Of a DNA stretch of 64,000 nucleotides, positions 10,576 to 23,017 are shown one piece after another (position 1 is the stretch's first letter; each line of letters starts with the position of its first letter). The DNA is from Thysanoteuthis rhombus. Taxonomy: Eukaryota; Mollusca; Cephalopoda; Oegopsida; Thysanoteuthidae. The DNA is taken from positions 35,125,194-35,189,193 of the forward strand of contig OY735220.1 in assembly GCA_963457665.1 (NCBI GenBank). The letters run 5' to 3'. The position numbers and the translations under genes were made by a program. The notes beneath the pieces were generated by a model. It was not told the DNA's origin. It did not search any database and saw only the letters and a list, made by a program, of their open reading frames with translations.

Positions 10576-10814
10576 TCATGAAACAATTTCTCTCAAGATA
10601 TTACCAATGTGATAAAGGTCTTCACAATTTTTTAATCAGTTGAGGATATCATAGAATCATTACATTAGGTATCACTGATATGACAAGTCAGAACATTCTC
10701 CTATAAGGCACCACTGATAAGAAAAGGTCCAGTTACTTCGGCAGTCACATTTGCCTGAAGGAGAGGTCTAGGAACATGACAGTGACAGGAGTGTGATTGT
10801 GGGTGGGGAAAATC

Positions 10815-10880
10815 AAAGATGAGGATGATAGTCTGAAAATGATAATAATGTTACTTCTCAGAATTTCAGATAAAATTTAT
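10815..10880 (+). repeat. fragment of the hammerhead-bearing Penelope-like repeat
   Basis: agatgaggatgatagtctga and ttctcagaatttcagata match the sequence downstream of the hammerhead motifs at 450-510 and 38935-39003. The ribozyme part is missing. An (AT)n run follows directly. Confidence 0.4.
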
Positions 10881-10881
10881 G

Positions 10882-10884
<3 letters not shown>

Positions 10885-10918
<34 letters not shown>
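10885..10918. repeat. (AT)n microsatellite
   Basis: Uninterrupted AT run. Confidence 0.95.
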
Positions 10919-10924
<6 letters not shown>

Positions 10925-11092
10925 CCATCATTTATTGCAGCTTGTCACGGATGAGATTTGACCCCCCAGTTCAAACTTGATGATTCAATCCTTATTACTT
11001 TATACTTGATGTCTTCATTTCAGGAAAGGATCCAGGGTTGATACGTTAGAGGTCACAGATTCTAAATTGCCAGCTTTTTATGAACTAGAATA

Positions 11093-11445
11093 TACTCAGA
11101 GAGCACATACCTTAGCCAATGCTATTGTCAGGGGAAGTAATTGTAAATGGATCCACCCTAAAATTTAATCACTTTTTCTATAGCCAGTTGGCCATCCTTC
11201 CACAAAATATAATAGGAATTTACAGAGAACTTCTGGAGATATTGTGCAGACAATTATGAAATGTACTTAAAAAAAAAAAAAGGAAAAATATCTTTTATTC
11301 ACTTGATAACTTTTTTTTCAGCCCATTGTCCACTATTCAACGAAATTTGCTTGAAATTGATTTTTCGGAGATACCATGTGGACAGACTGACAGGTGGAAA
11401 GACCAACGGAAAGACACGATTCAATACACATAGCTTTCCAACTTG
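11093..11445 (+). mobile_element. family D repeat, dimeric
   Basis: First half from gagagcacataccttagcc through ggatccaccctaaaatttaa to cttctggagatattgtgcag; second half 11291-11445 repeats the later part (cagcccattgtccac, then ggagataccatgtggacaga and cggaaagacacgattcaata). The order gagagcacatacctctgcca / ggatccaccc / ccttccacaaa / gacagacagac resembles a repeat type widespread in animal genomes, often linked to RTE-mobilised nonautonomous elements. That link is inferred from memory of the motif. Confidence 0.55.
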
Positions 11446-12519
11446 CAAGCCAGAGATAATAAAAATGAGACAAGGTCAAACATTTTTACAACAAGAGTAT
11501 GTGATGGAAATATAAAAGAAAAAAAATAGTTCAGTCCTCAACAAGTGTTGGCAGAGGCACACTTATTCAGATGATATCACCCAATAATGGCTGGAGAATA
11601 CACCGGTCAAAAGATTGACAAAAGTGAATAAAACGCAACTCCTCGATTCTCAAGCAAAGTCATTAAGTACATTCGTATAAAAACCCTCAAGGAACAGTAG
11701 GTAATTAGAAACAATGCTAATTGAATATTTGTTTTTTCCTGAATATTTTCCATCTACATTGGCACCAATTTGTGAAGAGATTTCCTAAAAGACTATTTTG
11801 AGGTTGCTCAAATGATTTATAACCAATCTCCATAATTATGAATGCAGGAAATTAATGATTTAACGACTCATTCTTTTGAACAACAAAATGGGGCACAGAG
11901 GGATCACTCGAAGATATTCTAGCCAAGGGAGAATGGCTTGAGGATGAATTGTTGAAAAATCAATCGTCCAAAAAGTTTCAAAAGGAAGAATCAGAACGGT
12001 CTTCCAGTATAAAAATACACAAAATTTCTTGTAAAGATTATGACAATACCCTGTGGGGATGAAGGAAAAAAAAATCACAAAACAAAACACAAACAAATCT
12101 CTCATTTTATTGACGTATATTATGTATATATATGTGTGTTGAGATGAAAGAAATAGATGTACATACAAAAACATAAATGTATATATGATACATATGCTAA
12201 CGTGTTATTCTCTTATTCAGATGATATTTATTTGCCTTCCCATGAAGGCAAATATATGACAAGGTATGGTTTGATGTGGGGGCCCCACACATATTCACAT
12301 GGGCAGTGGTGAAAATAGACCAGTCCCTGCAGCTTTTGTCACAAAGGAATTAGGGCAACCTAAGACAATCCCTCCTTAGTGCAATGGGAAGGTGCTGCCT
12401 TGGAGTCAGAATCTATGGGAAACACTGCCATGCACATTTTTATCCATTTTGTGCCATGCCAAACCAAAACATGAACAAGACTAATGCAGCCTCAAAGGGT
12501 AGGATAAATATTTTGAATG
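11446..12519. other. mostly unassigned; possible tRNA-like bit near 12378
   Basis: Around 12378-12425, ttagtgcaatgggaaggtgc and gccttggagtcagaatct look like the first half of a tRNA-derived SINE head, but no B-box follows in place. The rest shows nothing I recognise. Confidence 0.35.
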
Positions 12520-12955
12520 AAAGTGAGTTAGCGATGTTATTGAACAACCGTGGCCAGGGTTCGATCCTTTTTTTTATAGGTGCATATGTTTGTGTGTTGG
12601 TTTATGTGTTTGTTTGTTTGCCTGCTCAGTTGCTTGTTTGTTTTTTCCAGCACTCCTGGCTATACTGTTTTGTCTATAGACTTGAAAACTGGCATCAGGA
12701 CTCCACTAGACACATTCTGAAAAAAAATTTTCGGAATTTTTTTTTTTTTTTTACGTTTAGGGGGCCTTATTCTGACATGTTTATTATTAGCATCTAGATG
12801 TTATTTTTGTTCTATTTTAGATGTTTTCCAGTGATGTCATGAAAAGAATTTATTCTGACCATAAAAATTCTTTGACAGAATTTTTTTTATATGACTTCAA
12901 ATTACTGACTCTTATGGCAAGTCGTTTTGCATTTTTTTTTTTCATTATACGTACA
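12520..12955 (+). mobile_element. SINE-like repeat, family I
   Basis: A B-box-like gggttcgatcc at about 12558-12568 with an upstream gagttagcgatgttattg suggests a tRNA-derived head. A TG/TTTG-rich stretch, ccagcactcctggctata (12648-12665) and ggactccactagacacattc follow, then a 3' half with ttttccagtgatgtcatga at 12824-12842. The 24170 copy matches all these blocks in order. Confidence 0.55.
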
Positions 12956-13023
12956 TCTCAAATGATTAAGCCCAGATATAAACCATCTTTAGTTTTGGCC
13001 ACAAACTCTCTTTAAACCCATGT

Positions 13024-13046
13024 ATGTGTGCGTGTGTGTGTGTGTG
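13024..13046. repeat. (TG)n microsatellite
   Basis: Short TG run with one interruption. Confidence 0.85.
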
Positions 13047-13510
13047 AACGTCCTTGAGAATAGATTTTCAAGAACATTAATAAGAAATATCTGAAAACTT
13101 TGTCAACACAAACTGTATCAAACATTTTGGAACTAACTTGTGTCTATATATTTTCCATGCTATGGAAAATTTCAAAATACCCAAGCAATAAAATTCATGT
13201 ATACAGTTTTATTGTTTTTTTTTTTAATTTAAGATTGGCTGAAGGTTCTATTTAACAGTGAACAGGAAGATTGCAGAAAGTTTGCTAGCAAAAGAAACAA
13301 TTAAATACTGGGCAGAGGAAGACTAAGTGATTTCCAATGCACTTAAGCATTAAATTCAATCAAAACCAAAATCACGATTTGTACTGAAGATGAAGCACTT
13401 GTGAAAGTTTGTCCCTGACATAAAAAAAAAAGTCATAGCATGGCTATCAAGTAGTATTTTTATGGCTAGATACAATCATTAATGTCGAACATAAATAACA
13501 CTGAGCATCT

Positions 13511-13818
13511 TTTCTTTGTTCCTGGGTAGTAAGTGTTATTCTTCTGATTGATTATGTTTAAAAAGTTTAGAAAAAGTCAATTATTTCCTTCAAACATTGC
13601 TTTTGTAACTACGACAGTGATAATTCGGAATTTACTTATTTTCAATCGGAGAAAAGGCAAATTAGCACATTTTTAATAACAAAGTAGGAAGAACAACTAG
13701 TCATGACTTTCAGACCTGGTCACAAAAGCAATATTTGAAGGGAATAAAGCCATTTTTTTAATACTTTTCAGACATAAATAATCAGAAAATAACACTCATT
13801 ACCCAGGAACAAAAATCT
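13511..13818. mobile_element. long hairpin element, copy 1
   Basis: Left arm 13513-13618 and right arm 13712-13815 are reverse complements over about 105 bp: gttcctgggtagtaagtgtt against aacactcattacccaggaac, and caaacattgcttttgta against cacaaaagcaatatttg. The loop is about 95 bp. A second copy of the same hairpin, with a later insertion, lies at 42403-43018. No coding potential; a foldback MITE is the simplest reading. Confidence 0.65.
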
Positions 13819-14038
13819 TGTTGCATGGTTTGATTTGTCAATTTGAAAATGTTTGTCTTAGAACATCCATTTACATTCAGTGTGAGCCTTGGGAGAATAA
13901 TTCATTTCTCGTTTTCATTTTGAATAGAACTAGGACAACCTGATAAATAATTCAGGGTTCACACCGGAAATCTCCGTTAATGTGTATTAATGCTTACCAT
14001 TCGACACCCCATACAGATATCAATGTGCAAAGTTTATA

Positions 14039-14845
14039 TTTCATCATCAACATCAGCCTTTAAGTGTCAGTCATTAAACATAAACCTCCCCTCCAGATTC
14101 ACCAGACCTCTCTATCATGGACATTGTGGAGCCAATACTTTCTGAACTTGTCTCGTTCATCGCATCATCTTATGTTTTGTTGGGCAACAGTTTTGCATGT
14201 GATCTCTAGGGATCCACGTTGTGAGTTATGATGTCTACCATTCTTGCAACATGACCAGCCCATTGCTATTTGAATTTACAAATAGATTCTATATTTCAGA
14301 CTGCTGTTTTTCCTCTAATATATTGTGCTGTCTTGTCATTACTCTATGCGAGATTGAGCATGATTTTCTCCTATGCACATTGTTTGGTTCTCAGTTTAAA
14401 GGTCAATCTTTTATTTGAGTCCCATGTTTCAGCTCCATAGGTGACTATCAATAGGATGCATTGATTGTAAACCCATCTCTGCAGGACTTCTTGAAGGTTG
14501 AGCTTTTTCCACAAAAAGCTTGCCATCCTAGAGTAATTCTTCATAGGTTTCTTCTTTTGAGGATTTCATGGAGATTCATAGTCCTAGATAGACGTATGCG
14601 TCTACTTTCTCAAGTTCTGCGTTCTTGATTGTTGTGTCTTTGTCTTCTGCATGTTCAGTGAACATGATATTGGTTTTACTGAAGTTCATGCAAAGACCAA
14701 CTTTTTTGCTGTCACCATAAAGTTTGTCAAGCATTATTTGGAGGTCACAAAGTTTCTCAGCAAAAATGATGATGTTGTCAACAAATCTGAGATTGCTTGG
14801 GCATTTGCCATCTATTCTGATTTACTTACCCTATTTGATGGCCTA
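14039..14845 (-). pseudogene. RTE-type LINE, 3' fragment reaching the RT palm
   Basis: Minus-strand relative of the intact frame at 63211-64000, aligned from the (ATC)-type tail at 14039-14056 to the region of the RT FADD box near 14780-14800. About 800 bp survives with many frameshifts, stops and small deletions. Expected full length of an RTE element is about 3 kb with one ORF for endonuclease and reverse transcriptase, so this is a 5'-truncated dead copy, older than the one at the window edge. Confidence 0.75.
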
Positions 14846-14996
14846 TACGACCCCCCCGACATCCACACACACAAAATGGTTCAAAGGTTAGTCTTCGTTG
14901 TCCAGTCCCACATTGACCAGAACTCAGGGAGGCGATTAAAAAAAAAAGATAAAAAAAACCTGGGTGATAAATGTGAGGAATTCAGAGAAATGCATT

Positions 14997-15423
14997 TTAG
15001 AAACTGTCAACATAGTAATCGTAATGGGTTTACTCAGTTTTTAAGTGATTCTGGCTGGTTTGCTTGCCATGTATGCATGTATATATGTACCATACCATGC
15101 GTACAGGCAGTACCAATAGAGGTCTGAATAACATTTACTCCTTATGTCTAAAAGAATATTTTTTTGTTTTTTGAAAATCATCCGTCCAAAATAGTTTATA
15201 GTGATGGGTTCAATTTCACATGTTTATGCTTAATTGGTCCCTGAGTTTAATGATCACCACCCAACAAAAGGTGAGAGCATTCATTCATTGATCACCCTTT
15301 TTTTCCAATTTTTTCATTGATCACCCCTTTTTTAAAATTTTTTAATTGATCGCCTTTAACACAGCATGCAGCAAAATAACGTTGGTCACAAGACGGTTTC
15401 AATCTAATAACTAACCAGACCTG
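14997..15423 (+). mobile_element. family B element, forward
   Basis: Near full length. Begins tttagaaactgtcaacatag with the core (ctggctggtttgcttgcc, then gtacaggcagtaccaatag), carries cattgatcacccttttttt twice in tandem (about 15284 and 15316), and ends gcatgcagcaaaataac ... taactaaccagacctg. 150 bp downstream of an RTE fragment. Confidence 0.65.
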
Positions 15424-15500
15424 TAGTCTTATTATCCCCAGGTGAAAAGAGGACGAGGGGTGGGGATGGGGGGCTCTTATATGCCATCAAATAGAGTACT

Positions 15501-15938
15501 CTATGAAGTTGATTCTGCGCTAGACATTATCTCGGTTGCAGTATCATTAAGTGAATCCAATAATTCAATAAAGCAATGAGGTGAACAGGATAAAGAAGAT
15601 AAAACAGTTGATAAAAATTTGCAGGTGCTGAGGAATATGAAGACACTAATTTCAGTGGAAGATTTTCCCCCCCAACTAAAATCATAGTGATCAACGCCTC
15701 TGAAGAAAAATACAAGCATTCGCAAATAATCAAATGTAAAAACAATAATCATGAGTTCAACGATGCAACCCACCATCCCTGGTAGAAGGAGGAAGAGGAA
15801 GATGCGGATAGTTTTTAGAAGGTCTGGACAAAGTTTTGTATCAATCCAATGTGAAACAGCTAAGAAAATTGGTATTAGAAATACATTAGGGACCAACCAA
15901 CCAAAAACTGTCTCAGATATACGTCTTTGAGTGTTCAA
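15501..15938 (-). other. unassigned 145-codon open frame
   Basis: The longest open frame outside the RTE copy. It has no ATG at its 5' end (first codon TTG directly after a TAA). The translation shows two hydrophobic stretches, near residues 12-30 and 45-80, suggesting membrane segments if translated. No homology recognised, no clear splice sites weighed. In AT-rich DNA a frame this long can occur by chance; it could also be a host exon. I assign no function. Confidence 0.2.
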
Positions 15939-16499
15939 TTATCATTGCCATGATGCTTCCCCATTTTCACTCAGTCATAAAACTGGATTATTTTGGCAAC
16001 TACAGATATACCTTGATTAGTATGACTAATTTGTTCCAAAATTTTCTGTACTGTGCAGAAGTTCACTGTTCAAAGTATTATTATTATTATTTGATATGTT
16101 TTTGTTTCTAGCTTATACTCACATCAATTTGTAAAGCTATACCTTAACCATACTACATCAAAACCGCACTCTTCAAAGTAAAGCTGTACATGAGTCAGAT
16201 TATCATAGATAATGACTGGAGTCTTTACCTTATCCAGGCTGACAAGGGGGTAACAGTTTTTGTTGCTACTGTCACGGCAGGAAAAGTGATAATCGGAAAG
16301 TGTTTTGCACACTCGCCCACTCTATTCCCCATCAACCATTGGTAACAGAACACAAGGACGTTGGTGTGAAATGCATACAATGAGCCTTAGCTAGAACTTG
16401 AACTCTGTCTGCCAATTCCATTTTCCTACCAGTAATTGTAAGCAACCCATCCCAGTTTCAACCCTACAGGTCATGACAAAGATAGCAACTACCAGTTTA

Positions 16500-16662
16500 A
16501 CTTTCGAATTCTTATTAAAAAAAATTTAAATCCCCAATCAAGAGGAGTAACTCTGATTAAAATTACTCCCCTTGCATTTTTAGCTTAAATTTGAAAGTAG
16601 AGACTTTCACTGTGTTTAGCAGCGGTTTCAAGCTGTTTGCAAATTTATGAATTAACTGGGGA
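16500..16662 (-). repeat. family K repeat fragment
   Basis: cagcggtttcaagctg near 16619-16635 and atttatgaattaactg match the reverse complement of the K copies at 54889 and 55640 (ttaactcttaaattcatgaa, then cacttgaaacc). Contains the paired motif gagtaactctgattaaaatt seen also near 61230 and 19490. Confidence 0.4.
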
Positions 16663-16876
16663 AAAGTTGCCATCTTTCAGACAAGATAAATGACTGTATT
16701 ATTCCCTGCAAGAACTTCAAAATGCTATTTTGTTTCCATTTTCATAGACCAATTATATCTTTTGTTGACGATGGTGGTAATAAGGTATTTGTTATGTGTC
16801 TGAATTGCAGTTATTTTCAGGCAAATAAGGACAGTTTGCAATAAACTATTATTAACTATCAGATACCCAACACAAG

Positions 16877-17250
16877 TTAGAGACTATCAACCACAACAGT
16901 CAACATCAACATAGGTTTCTCCAGTTTAAGTAGGTCTGGCTGGCAATGTATATATTGTGCATACTGGCAGCACCAATTGGGCAAGAGAGATGAAAATTTC
17001 CAGATTCATTCCACGAGTCTAGAAAAAAGGGGTTCTAAAACTTTATCTCCAGAATAGGTTTTTGTATGGGGTTCAATTAAAAAATGTGAGTTTATGCTAA
17101 ATCAGACATTTTCAGTGATCACTGCCCCAACAAGAGGTGAGAGAAGTAACTTATTCATTGATCATTACTTTTTCCAATTTTTGATTGATCATATCAACAC
17201 TACATGCTGCAAAATGTGTTGGTTCTTATTGAATAACTAACCAGACCAGT
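16877..17250 (+). mobile_element. family B element, forward
   Basis: Starts gttagagactatcaacca, core to about 16985, then gtgatcactgccccaacaag at 17119, cattgatcattactttttcc, and ends taactaaccagaccag at 17233-17248. Confidence 0.65.
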
Positions 17251-17454
17251 CTGTCTATCATTTGAAATTCTAAGCATAGCCATTATCATCATTACATCAC
17301 AAGTTGTTTAGACAAACAAAATTTTTCTCCTCTTCAGTGGATGCATTCTTTAGCCTTCCTCAGATGTATAATTCAGTGAGTCAAAAAAGTTGGTCCTAAA
17401 CACTTTATAAAAATGAATTAGATATTTTAAAAAATAAATTTTTTGTTAATTTTT

Positions 17455-17498
17455 CATCATGTAAAGTACTTTATTTCAACGAATTTATTTACATGATG
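17455..17498. repeat. short palindrome
   Basis: catcatgtaaa (17455-17465) and tttacatgatg (17488-17498) are exact reverse complements around a 22-base spacer, in otherwise unassigned AT-rich DNA. Confidence 0.6.
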
Positions 17499-17760
17499 AC
17501 AATGAATGTAAATAGTTTCAGTTTATGTCCTTTGTTTAATGTTATCAGCCGATTATTATCTAAAAAACCTGTACAAAAATGACCACAATAAGCAACTTCT
17601 AAAGTAAATACCGATTTGAATGAACATATTTAAAAAGAATCTTAGTTAAAATGGATCAAAATAAGGATGAAAGATTTTGATAAAATATTTGAATGTAAAA
17701 TAAAAACTGACTTTATTTGCAATAACTTTGTTATATTTCAATTGTTAAGGTGTCATTAAT

Positions 17761-18228
17761 ATCAGTCTTTTATCTTTGAACATAGATCTTGCCCAGATCT
17801 CTCTACCATAGGCATCACAGAGCGAATACTTTCTTAATTTGTCTAGTTAGTCACGTCATCTTATATTCCGCCGGCCTCGGTTTTGCATATGATCTCTGGG
17901 GATCCACACTGTAAATTGTGATACCCAGTGGTTGTCTGCGATTCTTGCAACATGACCAGCCCACAGCCATTAAAGTTTTCTGATAGATATCATGATGTCT
18001 CAGACCTCTGCTTTTCCCCGATATATTGTGCTGTCTTGTGACGTTGAGAATGATTCTTCTATGTGCACATTGAACGGTTCTCAGATTGTAGTTTAGTCTC
18101 TTGTTTAGGTTCCATGGTTCAGCTCAATAGGTGACTATCAGGAGGATGTATTGGTTGTATAGCTTTCTTTTTAGAACTAATGGGACTTTCTTCTCTGAAG
18201 ATTGAACTTGCTCGACTGAAAGCTTGAA
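17761..18228 (-). pseudogene. RTE-type LINE, 3' fragment
   Basis: Minus-strand relic ending at the tail (atcagtctttt at 17761-17771) and reaching cttgctcgactgaaagcttg at about 18209. It covers the C-terminal zone with the AGHVARMAD-like block around 17940-17970. Small deletions remove parts seen in the intact copy. No (GAT)n tail is left. Confidence 0.7.
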
Positions 18229-18895
18229 AAATAAATATGGAGGGAAAACAAAAAATGAAAGAGAAAAAGACGTGTATATGCCTGGATGTATGAAGAGAAT
18301 GAGTGGTTTACAAAGCAAATAATGGCTTTTTGCAAATAAAAATGGAATCTTCAAATTTTAAGATGTCAGAAGAAAATGTCTTTTGTATGGTAACAAGAGA
18401 ATAAAACACTAACTCTTTCACATCAATAAAAAAAATAAATGATAAATAAATGAAACATACACAAAAACTATTTGACATTGTGGCAAGTGAATTACTCAGA
18501 AAATAAACCCTTGAAAAACATGCTTTTTTTTTTGTTTTTTTTTACAAGTTTGTAAGATTCCAATTTTCCAATTCATGTCATATAAAATCACAAGACAGCA
18601 AAAATGAAAGTCATTTTTTTCCCAACATTGTGAATTCCATAACGAGCCAGTTATTCTTTTTTCTTCACCTCTCCCTCCCCTTGTTGTTTCAGAGACATCA
18701 TTTTTTTTCCAACCAACAATTTGCCAGCAATGACATCTTTGGAAAGAGGAATTTAAGAAAACTATTTTATCACAAATAAGCATTCTTCTATGGTGGAAAA
18801 TGGTTGCAATTGGCAGATTTCCAATACTCTTCGATTATGATGGTGTCAAGAAAAACTCTACCAATTATTTCAAGTAGCTAATTCAGCAGCAAAAC

Positions 18896-19275
18896 CTGTC
18901 AGAAACTGTCAATTAAAACTGCTGGTGTAGGTTTCTTGAGTTTTCAAGAGAGTCCGGCTGGTTATGTACATAAGTGTCACAAATACAGATCAGAGCAAGG
19001 AGCTGAAAACTTGAACATTCACTACTATTATGTATTTTTTTAAAAATTCAATGGGAGGGCATCAATTTACAATGTAAGTTTTTGCTACATTTGTCCATTA
19101 GTTTGTGTTCAGCAATGTTCACTCTTGTTTACTGCCCAATAAAAGGCTAGTGGAGTAACTTATTCATTGATCACCTCTTCTTCCAATTTTTTGATTGATT
19201 ATCCCCAACATAGCATGCTGCTAAAAGATGTAGGTGATGTGACAGTTTCCATTGAGTGACTAACCAGACCTGTGT
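18896..19275 (+). mobile_element. family B element, forward
   Basis: gtcagaaactgtcaattaaa at 18898, a diverged core, cattgatcacctcttcttcc near 19166, and a well-kept end tttccattgagtgactaacc with agacctg at 19267-19273. Confidence 0.65.
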
Positions 19276-20454
19276 TTCTCTGAGATTTTGAGATGTTTAT
19301 ATTCAATGTTTATTTTGGATTATTCTCTTTGTAATAGTTTTACTTTGTTTATTGATGTCTTATACAATGCTCTCACAGATCTTTGTACTTTTCCAGTTTA
19401 GATTGATATGCGCAATCAATATTTACCTCGAAAGGAACCATTTACTCTTAAATTCATACAAAGAAGATAGAATGTCATTATTAAGGGAAATAACTCCTGA
19501 TTGAAATGATCTCTGTTTCACCATTTGGTGAATTTAAAGAAAAAAAAAATCACAGAAGAGTGTTAATTGGATGCAGTTCATGTAATTAAGTATGAACAAA
19601 AATGGTACAGATACAATATTTTGAACTTTGCTGTAATTTGCTAAGAAAACTGTCTCTATGCAATTTGAAATGAAAAGAAAAAAATTCTCACAAACGGTTG
19701 TTTCAGTTTTATTCATTGCACTAGTAAAATACCCACTGCTTTGCTAACAGTATACCCAGGGGTGGAAATTTGAAACACAGTTGTATCTGAGAAGACTCCC
19801 TCTTTCTCTTACTATCCTCCACTTAACACCCTAACCCATCAAATTTCTAGTCTTGATTTTAGAAGTAGATAGTGTAAAAGGACAAGACTTACACATCAAT
19901 AGTAGAAGTAGTAGAAGCAGTTATATAACCAGTAGCCAACAAACACATACACACACAGCAGAACTAGCTCAGCACCAGCCAATTTTGTGTTCCTTACATC
20001 TTTCCTCTTTCTGTTCGTGATGTGACAGAGAGACATGTTGCTAATTATTGTAATAGATGGATTTAAAGTAAAGCAGACAACAACATTATCTAGCAATCAT
20101 TGTTTTGAAAGCACTTTTAACCTAGTTAATGTTGGATAACCTTGCTATTTAAACATAAAAATGGGCTACACAGTAAATGGCTAGGCAATAAACACTTAAA
20201 CCATGAAGACCAATAAATCAGAAGTGAAAAATCTCTTATATAAAAAAAATAATTGTTGTATAAGTAAACAATTAATAAGAATAATAAAAATATAAGTAAA
20301 CAATTAATAAGTGGCCACATTTCATTCTCAATTATATTAAGTGTCAATGAAATTAATGATGTCTGTTTCAGGGAGACAATTAACAATTCTAAATCCATTC
20401 TCATTAAAAATGAATGTCAACTAGAATGCATTTGGACAAAATGAAAACTAATAA
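19276..20454. other. unassigned, with a small K-like match
   Basis: 19440-19520 (ttactcttaaattcataca, then gggaaataactcctgattg) matches 61185-61260 and the K family. The remainder, including several open frames of 60-92 codons on the minus strand, shows no protein homology. Confidence 0.4.
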
Positions 20455-20820
20455 GCACACAGAGAGCACACACCCCTGCCATAACATTGTCAAGGGAGGT
20501 AATTGTGCATGGATCCATCCTCCAAATCTTCTGTAGCTTATTGCCCACCCTTCAAGAAAATTTCATGGAAATTCATGGAAAAGGTGTGTGGACAGATATG
20601 AACTTTTGGCGATTACGTGATGCATATATCACAATAACATAAGGCAGGTAATTGGGCATAGACCCACCAAAAAATTTAATCTCTCTTTCCATAGCTTATT
20701 GCCCAACCTTCCACAATATTCCATTGAAATTCATACAGTAATTTTGGAGATATCATGAGGACGGACAGACAGACAGACTGACGGGAAAATGGACATGGCA
20801 GAGATGAATATATAGTTCCA
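20455..20820 (+). mobile_element. family D repeat, dimeric
   Basis: First unit: gagagcacacacccctgcc, ggatccatcc, cttattgcccacccttcaa. Second unit from about 20640: gcaggtaattgggcatagac, ccaaccttccacaatatt, ggagatatcatgaggacgg and a (CAGA) run gacagacagacagactgac at 20763-20781. Same dimeric layout as at 11093. Confidence 0.55.
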
Positions 20821-21119
20821 AGTTGTTTTGAGATTTTGAGATGAAGTCTTTTAATCTTTATATACAAGTCTATGACCTGTTGATTTGCTGATGATTATCA
20901 TATGGCTCAGGTGATGGCTGCTACTGTAACTATGTAACAGACACCATAGGGAGAGTGAGAGAGAATAGAAGAAATTTATATGAGTTTAACAAGAGGGATG
21001 AAAGAAAGAAAGGAGAAAAGAAAGGTAGTTTAATAAGCAGACAGAAAGGGAGAGGGCTGATGGCTGCTACTGATACTCAAGATTTGTCAGATTTGGATCT
21101 TGTTATATATTATATGCAT

Positions 21120-21475
21120 AGAGATGTGATGATTTTGAATCACTGTGGCCTCACAAATGGGCGCATGACCAACCAGCCAAGTGGGCTACAGATTCTTCTC
21201 TCCTTGTTTGATTATATGTGTGTGTGTGTGCACACTCATAGTGACATTTTTGGGGCTACAACCTTGAAAATTGACATGGGAACATCACTAGACACTATCT
21301 AAAATCAGCTTTTGTGTTTTCACAAAAAAAGTGCTTTTGGGGGTCTCAATGCACATTTTGGACCAACAATGCCCAAATCTTATACAAGTATTTTTAGATA
21401 ATTCTACATAGAATATCAATTCCTTCAGATTATTTTGGATAATTTTTTTTAGATAATTAATTCTGATACACGCAC
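21120..21475 (+). mobile_element. family I repeat, diverged copy
   Basis: gtgtgtgtgtgtgcacactc at 21219, then gacatgggaacatcactagacac, whose last part matches the catcag..ctccactagacac block of the 12520 copy. A gtggcctcacaaatggg stretch at 21145 may be the tRNA-derived head. The 3' half is poorly conserved. Confidence 0.35.
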
Positions 21476-22600
21476 AGGCAATGGTAACTCATTTACACCT
21501 GATAAAGATATTATTATCAGGTTTCCTTCACTTTCTGTTGCTTCTTTCTTTTAGATAATATATTTTTGGATACCAATTTAGAATGGAAATCTAAAATAAG
21601 TAGCTTCTGGTGAGACTTGCATCTGATGAACTTGTGTTTCATCCCCCAGCACTGGTCTACCAAAGCTGTTGTGATAAGGAAAGTCACATCCTTAATCTTC
21701 TTTACAATTAAACAGCTGACACAGAGAAACACATAAAAAATAAATATAAGATATCAGTCAAAACTAATCATAAAATCTACTTCTACAATGAAACAAGTGT
21801 TATTCTCTTAGTTCTCTGCCCATAACCATGAGCTTTTCCCAAAAAAAAGTAAGGATTTTGCTGATAAAAACATATCCTATCCACCATTTGAAACAATATC
21901 ATCTCAAAAGAGACTTTTTTTTTTCATTATTTTTTTAAACCAAACTCTTCTGCGCCAAATAGGATGGGAGTTCAAGTCTTATTGAGAATTCATTCTTCAT
22001 TTCCGATCCGTACTGCTTGCTCACTGTTTAAGATCGACCTGATTCAAGCAAAAAAAAAAAAGAACCATAAGTTCAACATCCTGCCAAAAAAGTGGTCATA
22101 AAAACTTGTAAGTACAGAGTCCTGGTCTCGACCAGAATTGAGACTTGCAAGGATCACTGAGATGATTCATGCAATAGAAACCAGGACTTCATTACCAGCT
22201 TCTATTCTCCATTTGGGGTTGTCTCTTGAGAGACATGATGCTCTACCTTACCTTATTGCTTTTTTTAATTACAAAAATGCACACTCCGGACATTCTATAA
22301 TGACATCATTAGCAAACTGGTAAAAAGAATTGATCAGAACTGTTCTATCAACGATGTCATGCCTTTTAATGACATCACACCTCTTCCTTCCTTTCTTTTG
22401 TTTAACATAACTGCGAGTGACAGACCGACTGACCAAAAAGTGTCTTATACAGATGGGTGGAAACATCTCAAAACATTAAAAAAAAAAATTTTTTTTAAAT
22501 CAAGACAGAGGAAAATAGTATTCAAAGAATTATAATCATGGTTCAGTAGAAATTAAAAAATATCCGTAAATTTTTCACAGCAATTAAATACATGCAATAA
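21476..22600. other. unassigned
   Basis: 22345-22410 (tgacatcacacctcttcc, ctttcttttgtttaacataa) has a weak counterpart at 33825-33905. Otherwise nothing recognised; the open frames here are short. Confidence 0.35.
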
Positions 22601-22604
22601 AAAA

Positions 22605-22925
22605 CATGGCGTACTATCATAAAAACACTGTTAACTGATAGATACACCCACTCCTGGTTTTATGCACCTTCTACCACCCCTTATTTGACTGAGAGTATAG
22701 CTCTTGTCTTTGCAAGAAGCATATTTTCTGAGATGGTTCTGTTTTGGAAGCAACACGTGGGAAGCTATGATGTAAACAGTGAGTCAAGATGCAAGTCAAC
22801 CGTTCTGGGAGCAACAGACCATAAACTGAATTAAGATTCAAGTAATCAGAAGAAGATATCATATTATCTTGTGTGACTAAAAAATGGGCCAGTCAGGATT
22901 ATGCGAATATAAAATATAAAAACTG
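22605..22925. repeat. family G, first copy
   Basis: tactatcataaaaacac, ctttgcaagaag, cagtgagtcaagatgcaagt, cagaccataaactga and gtcaggattatgc are matched in the same order at 23438-23790. A family B element follows each copy. A 90 bp stretch (22926-23017) between G and B here is absent after the second copy. Confidence 0.6.
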
Positions 22926-23017
22926 ATACATAGAACCCAACATTGGCAATAAAGTAAAACTGGATGATATAACAAAATGAAATCATTTTGTTCCAAAATG
23001 AAAAAAATCAGAAACAA

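Noticed and set aside
12384-12797. 137-codon open frame
   Set aside because: Spans the family I SINE and its TTTG-rich part; composition is repeat-driven.
14651-15127. 158-codon open frame on the plus strand
   Set aside because: Antisense to the RTE LINE fragment, then runs into a family B element.
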